From contig JANQIP010000159.1 of NCBI GenBank assembly GCA_028282095.1, positions 17,263-81,262 on the forward strand: a stretch of DNA of 64,000 nt, written 5' to 3'. The notes below the pieces were generated by a model. The model was not told the origin of the DNA, did not search any database, and worked only from the letters and a program-made list of their open reading frames with translations. Of this stretch, positions 27,824 to 36,485 are shown piece after piece. The position numbers and the translations under genes were made by a program. Position 1 is the stretch's first letter. The number at the start of each line of letters is the position of its first letter. The DNA is from Xanthobacteraceae bacterium. Lineage in GTDB: Bacteria; Pseudomonadota; Alphaproteobacteria; Rhizobiales; Xanthobacteraceae.

Positions 27824-28879
27824 GTGGCGCCACGCCGTGCTAACAAGTCCGCCATGGGGAGCAATCTTGAATCACTGGCAGTTGGACCCCGCGGTGTGCG
27901 CATACCGGGGGCCAAGTCCGTGCGTATCGGGGTCATCGGCGCCGGTATCATGGGATGCAACCATGCCCGCGTTCTTGCCGAGATGCCCGGCGCCGAGCTG
28001 GTCGGCGTCGCCGATCCCAATGTCGGGCAGGTCGAGTTCGTCGGCCGCACCTTGGGCTGCAACACCTTCTCTGATGCGAACGAGCTGCTCGATTTCGGCA
28101 TCGACGCGGCGACCATCGCCGCGCCGACGCATCTGCATCGCGATCTGGCGCTCGCCTGCATTTCCCGCGGCGTGCATGTCCTGGTGGAAAAGCCGATTGC
28201 TTCGTCGGTCGAGCAGGGCATGGAGGTCATCAACGCCGCGCGCCGGGCCGGCGTCACGCTCATGGTCGGACATGTCGAGCGTTTCAACCCGGCGACACAG
28301 GCGATCAAGGACGCGATCCGCGCCGAGGACATTCTCTCCATCGCAATCACCCGGGTCGGGCCGTTTCCGCCGCGCATGTCCAATGTCGGCATCGTCATCG
28401 ACCTCGCCGTGCACGACATCGATCTGATCCGCTGGTTTACCGGCTCGGAGATCGTCGAGGTGCAGCCGCAGCTCTCCAATGCGCGGGCCGAACGCGAGGA
28501 CATCGCGCTGCTGCAGTTCCGTACCGCTTCGGGCGTGCTCGGCCATATCAACACGAATTGGCTGACGCCGTTCAAGGCGCGGACCGTGCAGGTCGCGACC
28601 AAGCGCAAATACATTGTCGGCGATTTGCTGACGCGGCAGGTCACCGAGTATTTCGGGTTCCAGCCGGACGGCAGCTACTCGATGCGCCATCTCTCGGTCG
28701 GCCATTCCGAGCCGCTGCGATCGGAGTTGCGCGCCTTCGTTCAGGCGGTGCAGACCAGCACTGCGCCTCCGGTGGATGGTGAAGAAGGTGTGGCGAGCCT
28801 GGAAATCGCCATCCGCTGTCTGGAGCAACGCGCGCTCGGAAAGGACGATCCCCGCGTGGCGCAGCTTGCCGCGGTTTGA
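27824..28879 (+). CDS. Gfo/Idh/MocA family oxidoreductase
   Basis: VRIGVIGAGIMGCNHARVLAEMPGAELVGVADPN; GVHVLVEKPIASS; VGHVERFNPA. Confidence 0.88.
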   Translation: MAPRRANKSAMGSNLESLAVGPRGVRIPGAKSVRIGVIGAGIMGCNHARVLAEMPGAELVGVADPNVGQVEFVGRTLGCNTFSDANELLDFGIDAATIAAPTHLHRDLALACISRGVHVLVEKPIASSVEQGMEVINAARRAGVTLMVGHVERFNPATQAIKDAIRAEDILSIAITRVGPFPPRMSNVGIVIDLAVHDIDLIRWFTGSEIVEVQPQLSNARAEREDIALLQFRTASGVLGHINTNWLTPFKARTVQVATKRKYIVGDLLTRQVTEYFGFQPDGSYSMRHLSVGHSEPLRSELRAFVQAVQTSTAPPVDGEEGVASLEIAIRCLEQRALGKDDPRVAQLAAV

Positions 28880-29018
28880 CATCGGCGCCGCTTCACCTCC
28901 GTCAGACCTCGCCGGTATATAATTTGAGCTAAGCACCTCTTTGGACCAGCGGCTCCGCGTGCCGTCGCGGTCCGGTTCGACGTCTTGCTTTGCTCGTAAT
29001 ACGTGGGGTGATGGCGGC

Positions 29019-30581
29019 ATGCTCAAAGGCATACTCACCGTCGGCAGCCTGACGCTGATCTCGCGCATCACCGGGTTCCTGCGCGATATCATCCTGGCGG
29101 CGATTCTGGGTGCGGGCCCCCTCGCCGACGCCTTCTTCGTCGCGTTGCGCCTGCCCAACCATTTCCGTGCCATCTTCGCCGAAGGGGCCTTCAACTCGGC
29201 TTTTGTGCCGGCCTATGCCCGCATCCGCGAGCAGGACGGACCGATCTCCGCGCGGCTGTTCGCCGATCGCATCTTCACGCTTCTGTTCGCGGTCGAGGCG
29301 GCATTGCTGCTGCTGGCGCTGCTGTTCACGCCCGCGGTGATCCGCGTGCTGGCGCCGGGCTTTGCCGAGGATCAGGGCCAGTTCGAGCTCGCGGTGTCGC
29401 TGACCCGCATCACCTTTCCCTATCTCCTGCTGGTCAGCCTGGTGACGCTCTATGGCGGCATGCTCAATTCCGTGCAGCGTTTCGCAACGCCCGCCGCCGC
29501 GCCGATCCTGCTCAATCTGTCGATGATGGCGACGCTCTCGCTCGCCGCGTTCTTCCCGACCGCCGGCCATGCCGCCGCCTGGGGCGTGCTCATCGCCGGT
29601 TGCCTCGAAGTCCTGCTTGTCGGCGCCGACCAGTCGCGCCGCGACGGGCTGCCGCGTTTCCGCATCTTCGTGCTCGATGACGATACGCGCCGATTTTTCC
29701 GGGCGCTCGGCCCGGCGGTGCTCGGCTCGGCCGGCCTCCAGATCGCGCTGTTCGCCGATACCATTATCGCGACCTTCCTGCCGGCCGGCGCGCTGTCGGC
29801 GCTCTATTATGCCGACCGGCTCAATCAGCTTCCGATCGGCATGATCGGCATCGCGGCGGGGGTGGTGGTGCTACCGGAAATGGCACGGCGCATTGCCGCC
29901 GGCGACGTTGCCGGCTCCCGCCATGCGCAGAACCGCGCCGTCGAACTGACGCTGCTGCTGTCGATCCCCTTTCTCGTCGCTTTCGTGCTGTTGCCCGACC
30001 GGATCATGCTCGGGCTGTTCTCGCGCGGTGCATTCACCGCCGCCGATGCCGCCGCTGCCGGGGCGACGCTTGCGGCCTATGCCGTCGGGCTGCTGCCTTT
30101 CGTGCTGATCCGCAGCTTCACCGCGACTTTCCTTGCCCGCGGCGACACCGCAACCCCCGTCAAGGCGCTGCTGATCTCGGTTGTGGTCAATGTCGCCTTG
30201 AAGCTCATGCTGATGGGTACCTATGCTCAGGTCGGGCTCGCGCTTGCGACGGCGGCCGGCGCCTGGGTGAATTTCGCCCTGGTTGTCTGGTTCGCCGCGC
30301 GCGCCGATCTAATCGGCTTCGATGCGCGGTTAAGACGTGCGAGCGTCAAGTTCCTGGTCATCGCCCTGGTGCTGGCGCTGGCGCTGATGGCGGGCGAACG
30401 CGCGCTCGATATTCTGTTCGCAAGCATGACGCGGCTGCGGGCCGAAGCCGAGCTCGCAACGCTCGTCGGTATCGGCGGCCTCGTTTACGGCCTTGCCGTC
30501 ATTGCCCTATTCGGCCGGAAGTGGTTGCGCGGCTTCCGCGCGGGGCCCCCTGCTCCGCCCGAATCGCCGGCCCCGACATGA
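29019..30581 (+). CDS. murJ: Lipid II flippase MurJ
   Basis: MLKGILTVGSLTLISRITGFLRDIILAAILGAGPLADAFFVALRLPNHFRAIFAEGAFNSAFVP. Confidence 0.95.
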   Translation: MLKGILTVGSLTLISRITGFLRDIILAAILGAGPLADAFFVALRLPNHFRAIFAEGAFNSAFVPAYARIREQDGPISARLFADRIFTLLFAVEAALLLLALLFTPAVIRVLAPGFAEDQGQFELAVSLTRITFPYLLLVSLVTLYGGMLNSVQRFATPAAAPILLNLSMMATLSLAAFFPTAGHAAAWGVLIAGCLEVLLVGADQSRRDGLPRFRIFVLDDDTRRFFRALGPAVLGSAGLQIALFADTIIATFLPAGALSALYYADRLNQLPIGMIGIAAGVVVLPEMARRIAAGDVAGSRHAQNRAVELTLLLSIPFLVAFVLLPDRIMLGLFSRGAFTAADAAAAGATLAAYAVGLLPFVLIRSFTATFLARGDTATPVKALLISVVVNVALKLMLMGTYAQVGLALATAAGAWVNFALVVWFAARADLIGFDARLRRASVKFLVIALVLALALMAGERALDILFASMTRLRAEAELATLVGIGGLVYGLAVIALFGRKWLRGFRAGPPAPPESPAPT

Positions 30582-30583
30582 CA

Positions 30584-30803
30584 GTGATGCGGCACCAACG
30601 CTTGAGCTCGTCTCATCGTGTTGGTGCCGCATCACAAAGCAGTGGATTAGCTAGAGCATGATCCCGAAAAGTTGGCAGACTTTTCGGGAAAGATCATGCG
30701 ACAAAACAAAGAGAAGGAGAGCGCGATCGATTCAATCTGAATGGATCGCGCTCTAGTGTTCCTTACCTGACGGTCCGGGATCGGACCGTCAGAGTCGGAA
30801 CAA
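30584..30803. repeat. Composite repeat B-A-IR1-C
   Basis: B 30584-30635, A 30653-30700, IR1 30717-30754, C 30755-30803. Confidence 0.88.
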
Positions 30804-30812
30804 TAGGAGATC

Positions 30813-31907
30813 TCAGGCGGCCTTCCGCCGTGGCCGTTCCTGCGGCACCAGCGACGCCTGTCGCCGCCTTCCCTCGCGCAGCAATCCGATCTCGACCACA
30901 CGGCCGATCTGCTCGCCGGTGAGCAACCGGACGAGGTCGTCGGCGCCGGTCACGGCGCGTCCATCGACCTTGAGGATCAAGTCTCCAGGGCGAATGTCGG
31001 CGGCGGCGGCCGGACTGCCGGTCTCAACCGAAGCCACGATCACGGCACTTGCCTGGTCGATCTCCGCCTGATGACGCAGCCTTCGCGGCAAGCTCGTCTG
31101 CGCTGCGGCAATGCCGATGAAGGCGCGGCGCACACGGCCATGGCGCACCAATTCGCCCAGCACATGTTTCGCGGTATTCGCCGCGATGGCAAAGCAGATG
31201 CCCTGCGCTCCCGGGATGATCGCGGTGTTGATGCCCGCGACCTCGCCATTTGAGGCTACCAGCGGACCGCCGGAGTTGCCCGGATTGAGCGGGGCGTCGG
31301 TCTGCACCAGGTCATCGATCAACCGGCCGGTGCTCGCGCGCAATGAACGGCCGAGCGCCGAGACCACGCCCGCCGTCACCGTGGATTCGAATCCGAGCGG
31401 ATTGCCGATCGCGATCACGAGCTGGCCGCGGCGCAGCAGCTTGGAATCCCCGAGTGGTGCCGCCGGCAGCACGACATTCTCATCCACGCGCACCAAGGCG
31501 AGATCGGTATCGGGATCGACCCCGACGACCCGTGCCGTGAGGATCAGGCCTTCGGCAGTGCTCACCTTGACCTGCGAACCTGCGTTTACCACATGATTGT
31601 TGGTGATAATCAAGCCGTCGGGAGCCACGATCACCCCGGAACCCGACCCTGCGGACCGGCTACCGCCGCGACGAATGTCGAGCCGCACCACCGCCGGACC
31701 AACACGCTCGACAACGTCGATCACGGCGCGTGAATAGGCATCCAGCAGCTCACCGTCGGCCGGTTGCGGGGGATCTGAGCCGCTCGTCGCTTCAGGCGCC
31801 GCCGCGCCGACTACGGCCGCGGCAGGACTGAGATCGCGCGCGGGCCCGTCGATGCCGACCGCGTCGGGACGAGAAACATGAGGAAGACGAAACAGATTGT
31901 TGGGCAT
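30813..31907 (-). CDS. DegP/HtrA-like S1C trypsin-like serine protease with PDZ domain
   Basis: GLIITNNHVV (His), DTDLALVRV (Asp), NPGNSGGPLV (Ser), C-terminal PDZ (IRPGDLILKVDGRAV). Confidence 0.88.
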   Translation of the reverse strand: MPNNLFRLPHVSRPDAVGIDGPARDLSPAAAVVGAAAPEATSGSDPPQPADGELLDAYSRAVIDVVERVGPAVVRLDIRRGGSRSAGSGSGVIVAPDGLIITNNHVVNAGSQVKVSTAEGLILTARVVGVDPDTDLALVRVDENVVLPAAPLGDSKLLRRGQLVIAIGNPLGFESTVTAGVVSALGRSLRASTGRLIDDLVQTDAPLNPGNSGGPLVASNGEVAGINTAIIPGAQGICFAIAANTAKHVLGELVRHGRVRRAFIGIAAAQTSLPRRLRHQAEIDQASAVIVASVETGSPAAAADIRPGDLILKVDGRAVTGADDLVRLLTGEQIGRVVEIGLLREGRRRQASLVPQERPRRKAA

Positions 31908-32068
31908 GGCGGCGTTGGATATGGGGACCCGGAGCCGGCATGAAAAGACCGCCTGCGCATCCGTATGTTCACGAGGCTGCGCACATATGCGCGCCGCGGG
32001 CGTGATACGCCTTGGTCGGGCCACATTAGCCGGCTCTTGCCCTTATATGATGAGGTGACGGAGCATTC

Positions 32069-33268
32069 ATGAAATCGAATTTGCCACGCTTGACGGTTTT
32101 CGCCCTCGCCCTTGCAGCGGCTGGCTGCAGCGAGGAACCGCAGCAACAGGCCGCTGCCCCGCCGCCCCCGCAGGTGACGGTCGCCACCCCGATCCAGCAA
32201 ACCGTTATTGACTATGATGATTATGTCGGACGCTTTGTTGCGATCGACTCGGTGGACGTGCGCGCGCGTGTGTCCGGCTATCTGGAAAAGGTCCACTTCA
32301 CCGACGGGCAGACGGTCGAAGAAGGCGACCTCTTGTTCACCATCGACCGCCGTCCGTTCGTGATTGATCGCGACCGATACCGGGCCGATCTGGAGCAGGC
32401 GCGTGCCAACCTGTCCTTTGCCGAGGACGATCTCGCCCGCGCCAAGAAACTGGTGGGCGAGCGCACGATCTCCGAGCAGGCTTATGATCAACGGCTGCAG
32501 GCCATGCGGGTGGCCAAAGCGATCGTCAATGCCCGCCAGGCCCAGCTTCGCCAGGCCGAGCTCGACCTCGGATTCACCGAGGTGCGCGCGCAGCTTGCCG
32601 GCCGCATCGGCGACCGCCGGGTGTCTCCCGGCAATCTGGTGACCGGCGGCAATACCGGCAATGCCACACTGCTCGCCACCATCGTGACCTCCGATCCGAT
32701 CCGCTTCGAGTTCACGTTCGACGAAGCGTCTTACCTGCGCTACCAGCGCCTGGCGAAGACCGGTACCGATATGGCGAGCCATTCGGGTGGCGTCGACGTG
32801 ACGCTCAAGCTGCTCGACGAAGACGAATTCAAGCATAAAGGTCGGATGGACTTCGTCGACAATGTGATCGACCGGAATACCGGCACGATCCGCGGCCGGG
32901 CGCAATTTGCCAATCCAACCGGCGTCTTAACGCCGGGCATGTTCGCCCGCATCCGCGTGCCGGGCACGGCGCCCTACTCGGCGCTGCTCTTGCCGGAAGT
33001 GGCGATCGCCTCCGAGCAGACCCGCAAATATGTGCTGACCGTCGACGCCGACAATGTCGTGCAGCAGAAACATGTCGTGCTCGGCGAGGCGATCGGCGAT
33101 CGGCGGGTCATCCGTGAGGGGCTGACGCTAACCGACCGCGTGATCGTCAACGGGACGATGCGGGCGCAGCCGGGGATAAAAGTGTCCCCCAAAGAGGAAG
33201 GCCCGCCGCAAGAATCGGGGAGCGAGCAGGCGGCGGCGCAACCTGCATCCTCCCCCGAGACGGACTGA
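32069..33268 (+). CDS. RND efflux periplasmic adaptor subunit (membrane fusion protein)
   Basis: Lipoprotein-like signal LAAAGCSEEP; VDVRARVSGYLEKVHFTDGQTVEEGDLLFTID. Confidence 0.92.
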   Translation: MKSNLPRLTVFALALAAAGCSEEPQQQAAAPPPPQVTVATPIQQTVIDYDDYVGRFVAIDSVDVRARVSGYLEKVHFTDGQTVEEGDLLFTIDRRPFVIDRDRYRADLEQARANLSFAEDDLARAKKLVGERTISEQAYDQRLQAMRVAKAIVNARQAQLRQAELDLGFTEVRAQLAGRIGDRRVSPGNLVTGGNTGNATLLATIVTSDPIRFEFTFDEASYLRYQRLAKTGTDMASHSGGVDVTLKLLDEDEFKHKGRMDFVDNVIDRNTGTIRGRAQFANPTGVLTPGMFARIRVPGTAPYSALLLPEVAIASEQTRKYVLTVDADNVVQQKHVVLGEAIGDRRVIREGLTLTDRVIVNGTMRAQPGIKVSPKEEGPPQESGSEQAAAQPASSPETD

Positions 33269-33271
33269 GCG

Positions 33272-36200
33272 ATGCGTATCGCCCATTTCTTCATCGACCG
33301 ACCGATCTTCGCCGCGGTCGTGTCGATCGTGTTGGTGATCATTGGCGCGGTGTCCTTTCTGCGGCTGCCGGTGGCGCAGTATCCCGAGATCGCGCCGCCG
33401 ACCATCAGCGTGGAAGGCCAGTATCCGGGTGCGAGCGCGGAAGTCGTCGCGGCAACGGTCGTCGCGCCGATCGAGGAAGAGATCAACGGCGTCGAGAGCA
33501 TGCTCTATCTGACGTCGAACTCGACGGCCGACGGCCGCTTCTCGATCTCCGTGACTTTCGACCTTGGGACCGATCTCGACATCGCCCAGGTGCAGGTGCA
33601 GAACCGGGTCTCGATTGCGCTGCCGCGACTGCCCAGCGAGGTGCGCAATATCGGCGTGACGGTGGAAAAAAGATCGCCCGATCTGATGATGATCGTGCAC
33701 CTTTATTCGCCCGACAAGTCCCGCGACGTCCTGTTTGTTTCGAACTACGCGACGCTGGAGATCAAAGACGCGCTGGCGCGGGTCGACGGCGTCGGCTCCA
33801 TCATTGTGTTCGGCAGTCGCGACTACGCGATGCGGATTTGGCTCGATCCCGATCGCCTGCAGTCCTTGGGATTGACCGCGAACGATGTCGTCGCTGCCCT
33901 GCAGGCGCAGAACATCCAGGTGGCGAGCGGCGTGCTCGATCAGCCGCCGACGCCAGACCAAGGCGCGTTCCAGATCTCGGTGCAGACGCTCGGCCGGCTC
34001 GCCGATCCTGCCGAGTTCGCCGACATCGTGGTCAAACAGACGCTCGGCGCCGTGGTGCAGCTCAAGGACGTGGCGCGTATCGAGCTCGGGGCGGAGGACT
34101 ACGGTTCGAACTCCTATCTCGACAGCCACGAAGCGGTGGCGATCGCGCTGTTTCAGCGCCCCGGATCGAACGCGCTCGCGACCGCCGACGGCGTGCAACG
34201 GGTCATGGAGGACGTCTCCAAGCGTTTTCCGCCCGGCATCAAATACGACATCATCTACAACCCGACCGAATTCATCCAGCAGTCCGTCGATGCCGTGGTC
34301 TATACGATCGCGGAGGCGGTCGTCCTCGTCGTGCTCGTGGTCGTGGTGTTCCTGCAGACTTGGCGCGCCGCCATCATTCCCATTGTCGCTATTCCGGTGT
34401 CGCTGATCGGCACGTTCTTCTTCATGGCGATGTTTGGGTTCTCACTCAACAATCTGTCGCTGCTGGGGCTCGTGCTCGCGATCGGTATCGTGGTCGACGA
34501 CGCCATCGTCGTCGTTGAGAACGTCGAGCGCAATATCGCCGCCGGCCTCTCGCCGCGCGATGCCGCATTCAAGAGCATGACCGAGGTCGGCGCGGCATTG
34601 GTCGCCATGGCGCTGGTGGTGTGTGCGGTGTTTGTGCCCTCCGGCTTCATCACCGGAATCACCGGCCAATTCTATCGCCAGTTTGCGCTCACGGTCGCAG
34701 GCGCAACATTGATCTCGTTGACGGTGTCGTTGACACTGTCGCCGGCCATGTGCGCGCTCCTGCTCAAGCCGCACGACCCGAATGAACGCGAGCGCTGGTA
34801 TGAATGGCCGTTCCGTGCCTTCTTCCGGCTGTTCAACCGCGGCTTCAATGCGCTGGCCAATGGCTATGGACGGCTGACGGCCCGGGCCGTGCGCTTTTCG
34901 GTTCTGATGCTGGCGCTCTACGCGGCGATCATCGGCTTCGGATTCAACGAATTCCGCCAGACGCCGACCGGGTTCATCCCGCAGCTCGATCGCGCCTATC
35001 TGATCGTCGCGGCACAGCTTCCGCCCGGCGCTTCGCTAGCGCGAACCGATGCGGTGATGCAGCGCGCGCGCGACCTCGCCATGGAGGTACCCGGCATCTC
35101 TCATGCGGTGAACATTGTCGGCTTCTCCGGCGCCAGCTTCACAATGGCGCCGAACGCTGGCGCGCTGTTCCTTGTGCTGGAGCCGTGGGAGAAACGCGCC
35201 AAGGACCCGAGCAAGACCGCCGCCGCCATCCAGGGGACCCTGTTCGGTAGCCTTGCCGAAATCGAGGAGGCGTTCATCGTCGTCATTCAGCCGCCCGCGG
35301 TGACCGGCATTGGCAACCGGGGCGGGTTTCGCATGATGGTCGAGGATCGCGGCGGACGCGGACCGGAGGCGCTGCAGGGCGCCGTGGGCGCCATGATGGG
35401 CGCGGCCGCACAGACGCCTGGCGTTTCCCAGGTCTTCTCCTTGTTCGAGACCCAGACGCCCCAGCTCTATCTCAATATCGACCGCACCAAGGCGCAGCTC
35501 CTGCGCGTCAACATCGCCGACGTGTTCGCCGCCCTCCAGGTGTTTATCGGCTCGTCCTATGTCAACGACTTCAACCTGCTCGGCCGCACGTTCCGGGTGG
35601 TTGCGCAGGCCGACGCACCCGATCGCAACAACGCGAAGGACATTCTCAAGATCCGGGTCCGCAACGCGCTCGGCGAAACGGTCCCGCTCGGCTCGTTCAC
35701 GACGGTCAGCGACATTTCCGGGCCCTACCGGGTGCCGCGCTATAACCTCTATCCTTCGGCCGAACTCGACGGCGCGCCGGCGCCCGGCTTCTCGCAGGGA
35801 GAGGCGATCGAAATCATGCAGCGGCTTGCCGACGAGACGCTGCCCGAAGGCTTTGCCTATGAGTGGACGACGCTCGCCTTCCAGCAGCTCCGCGCCGGAA
35901 GCACGGCCGAGTTCATCTTCATCCTTGCGGTGGTGTTCGTCTTTCTCGTGCTGGCGGCCCAATTCGAAAGTCTGACATTGCCGCTTGCCATTATCCTGAT
36001 CGTGCCGATGTGCGTCATCGCCTCGATCGTCGGCGTGATCTTGCGCGGATACGACAACAATATTCTTACCCAGGTCGGTTTCGTCGTGCTGGTCGGCCTT
36101 GCCGCCAAAAACGCGATTCTGATCGTCGAGTTCGCCAAGCAGCTCGAGGACCAAGGCCGCGATCGCTTTGCGGCGGCGATTGAATCGGCGCGGCTGCGGC

Positions 36201-36445
36201 TGCGTCCGATCCTGATGACCTCGCTTGCCTTCATCTTCGGCGTCGTGCCGCTGGTCCTTGCGACCGGTGCCGGTGCGGAGTTGCGCCAGAACCTCGGCAC
36301 CGCGGTGTTCTCCGGCATGATCGGCGTGACCGTGTTCGGCCTCATCTTCACGCCGGTGTTCTATGTGGTGTGCCGCTGGCTCGCGGGCCTGCGCCTACCG
36401 CGTCGGGCGCCGCCGGCTGCGGCTTCCGGCGAGCCTGCCGAGTGA
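33272..36445 (+). CDS. Efflux RND transporter permease (AcrB/HAE1 family)
   Basis: FFIDRPIFAAVVSIVLVIIGAVSFLRLPVAQYPEIAPPTISV; GIVVDDAIVVVENVER; 12-TM pattern. Confidence 0.95.
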   Translation: MRIAHFFIDRPIFAAVVSIVLVIIGAVSFLRLPVAQYPEIAPPTISVEGQYPGASAEVVAATVVAPIEEEINGVESMLYLTSNSTADGRFSISVTFDLGTDLDIAQVQVQNRVSIALPRLPSEVRNIGVTVEKRSPDLMMIVHLYSPDKSRDVLFVSNYATLEIKDALARVDGVGSIIVFGSRDYAMRIWLDPDRLQSLGLTANDVVAALQAQNIQVASGVLDQPPTPDQGAFQISVQTLGRLADPAEFADIVVKQTLGAVVQLKDVARIELGAEDYGSNSYLDSHEAVAIALFQRPGSNALATADGVQRVMEDVSKRFPPGIKYDIIYNPTEFIQQSVDAVVYTIAEAVVLVVLVVVVFLQTWRAAIIPIVAIPVSLIGTFFFMAMFGFSLNNLSLLGLVLAIGIVVDDAIVVVENVERNIAAGLSPRDAAFKSMTEVGAALVAMALVVCAVFVPSGFITGITGQFYRQFALTVAGATLISLTVSLTLSPAMCALLLKPHDPNERERWYEWPFRAFFRLFNRGFNALANGYGRLTARAVRFSVLMLALYAAIIGFGFNEFRQTPTGFIPQLDRAYLIVAAQLPPGASLARTDAVMQRARDLAMEVPGISHAVNIVGFSGASFTMAPNAGALFLVLEPWEKRAKDPSKTAAAIQGTLFGSLAEIEEAFIVVIQPPAVTGIGNRGGFRMMVEDRGGRGPEALQGAVGAMMGAAAQTPGVSQVFSLFETQTPQLYLNIDRTKAQLLRVNIADVFAALQVFIGSSYVNDFNLLGRTFRVVAQADAPDRNNAKDILKIRVRNALGETVPLGSFTTVSDISGPYRVPRYNLYPSAELDGAPAPGFSQGEAIEIMQRLADETLPEGFAYEWTTLAFQQLRAGSTAEFIFILAVVFVFLVLAAQFESLTLPLAIILIVPMCVIASIVGVILRGYDNNILTQVGFVVLVGLAAKNAILIVEFAKQLEDQGRDRFAAAIESARLRLRPILMTSLAFIFGVVPLVLATGAGAELRQNLGTAVFSGMIGVTVFGLIFTPVFYVVCRWLAGLRLPRRAPPAAASGEPAE

Positions 36446-36485
36446 GCGCGGAAGACTCGGCTGACGGGCGGGGATTTGGCAACTG

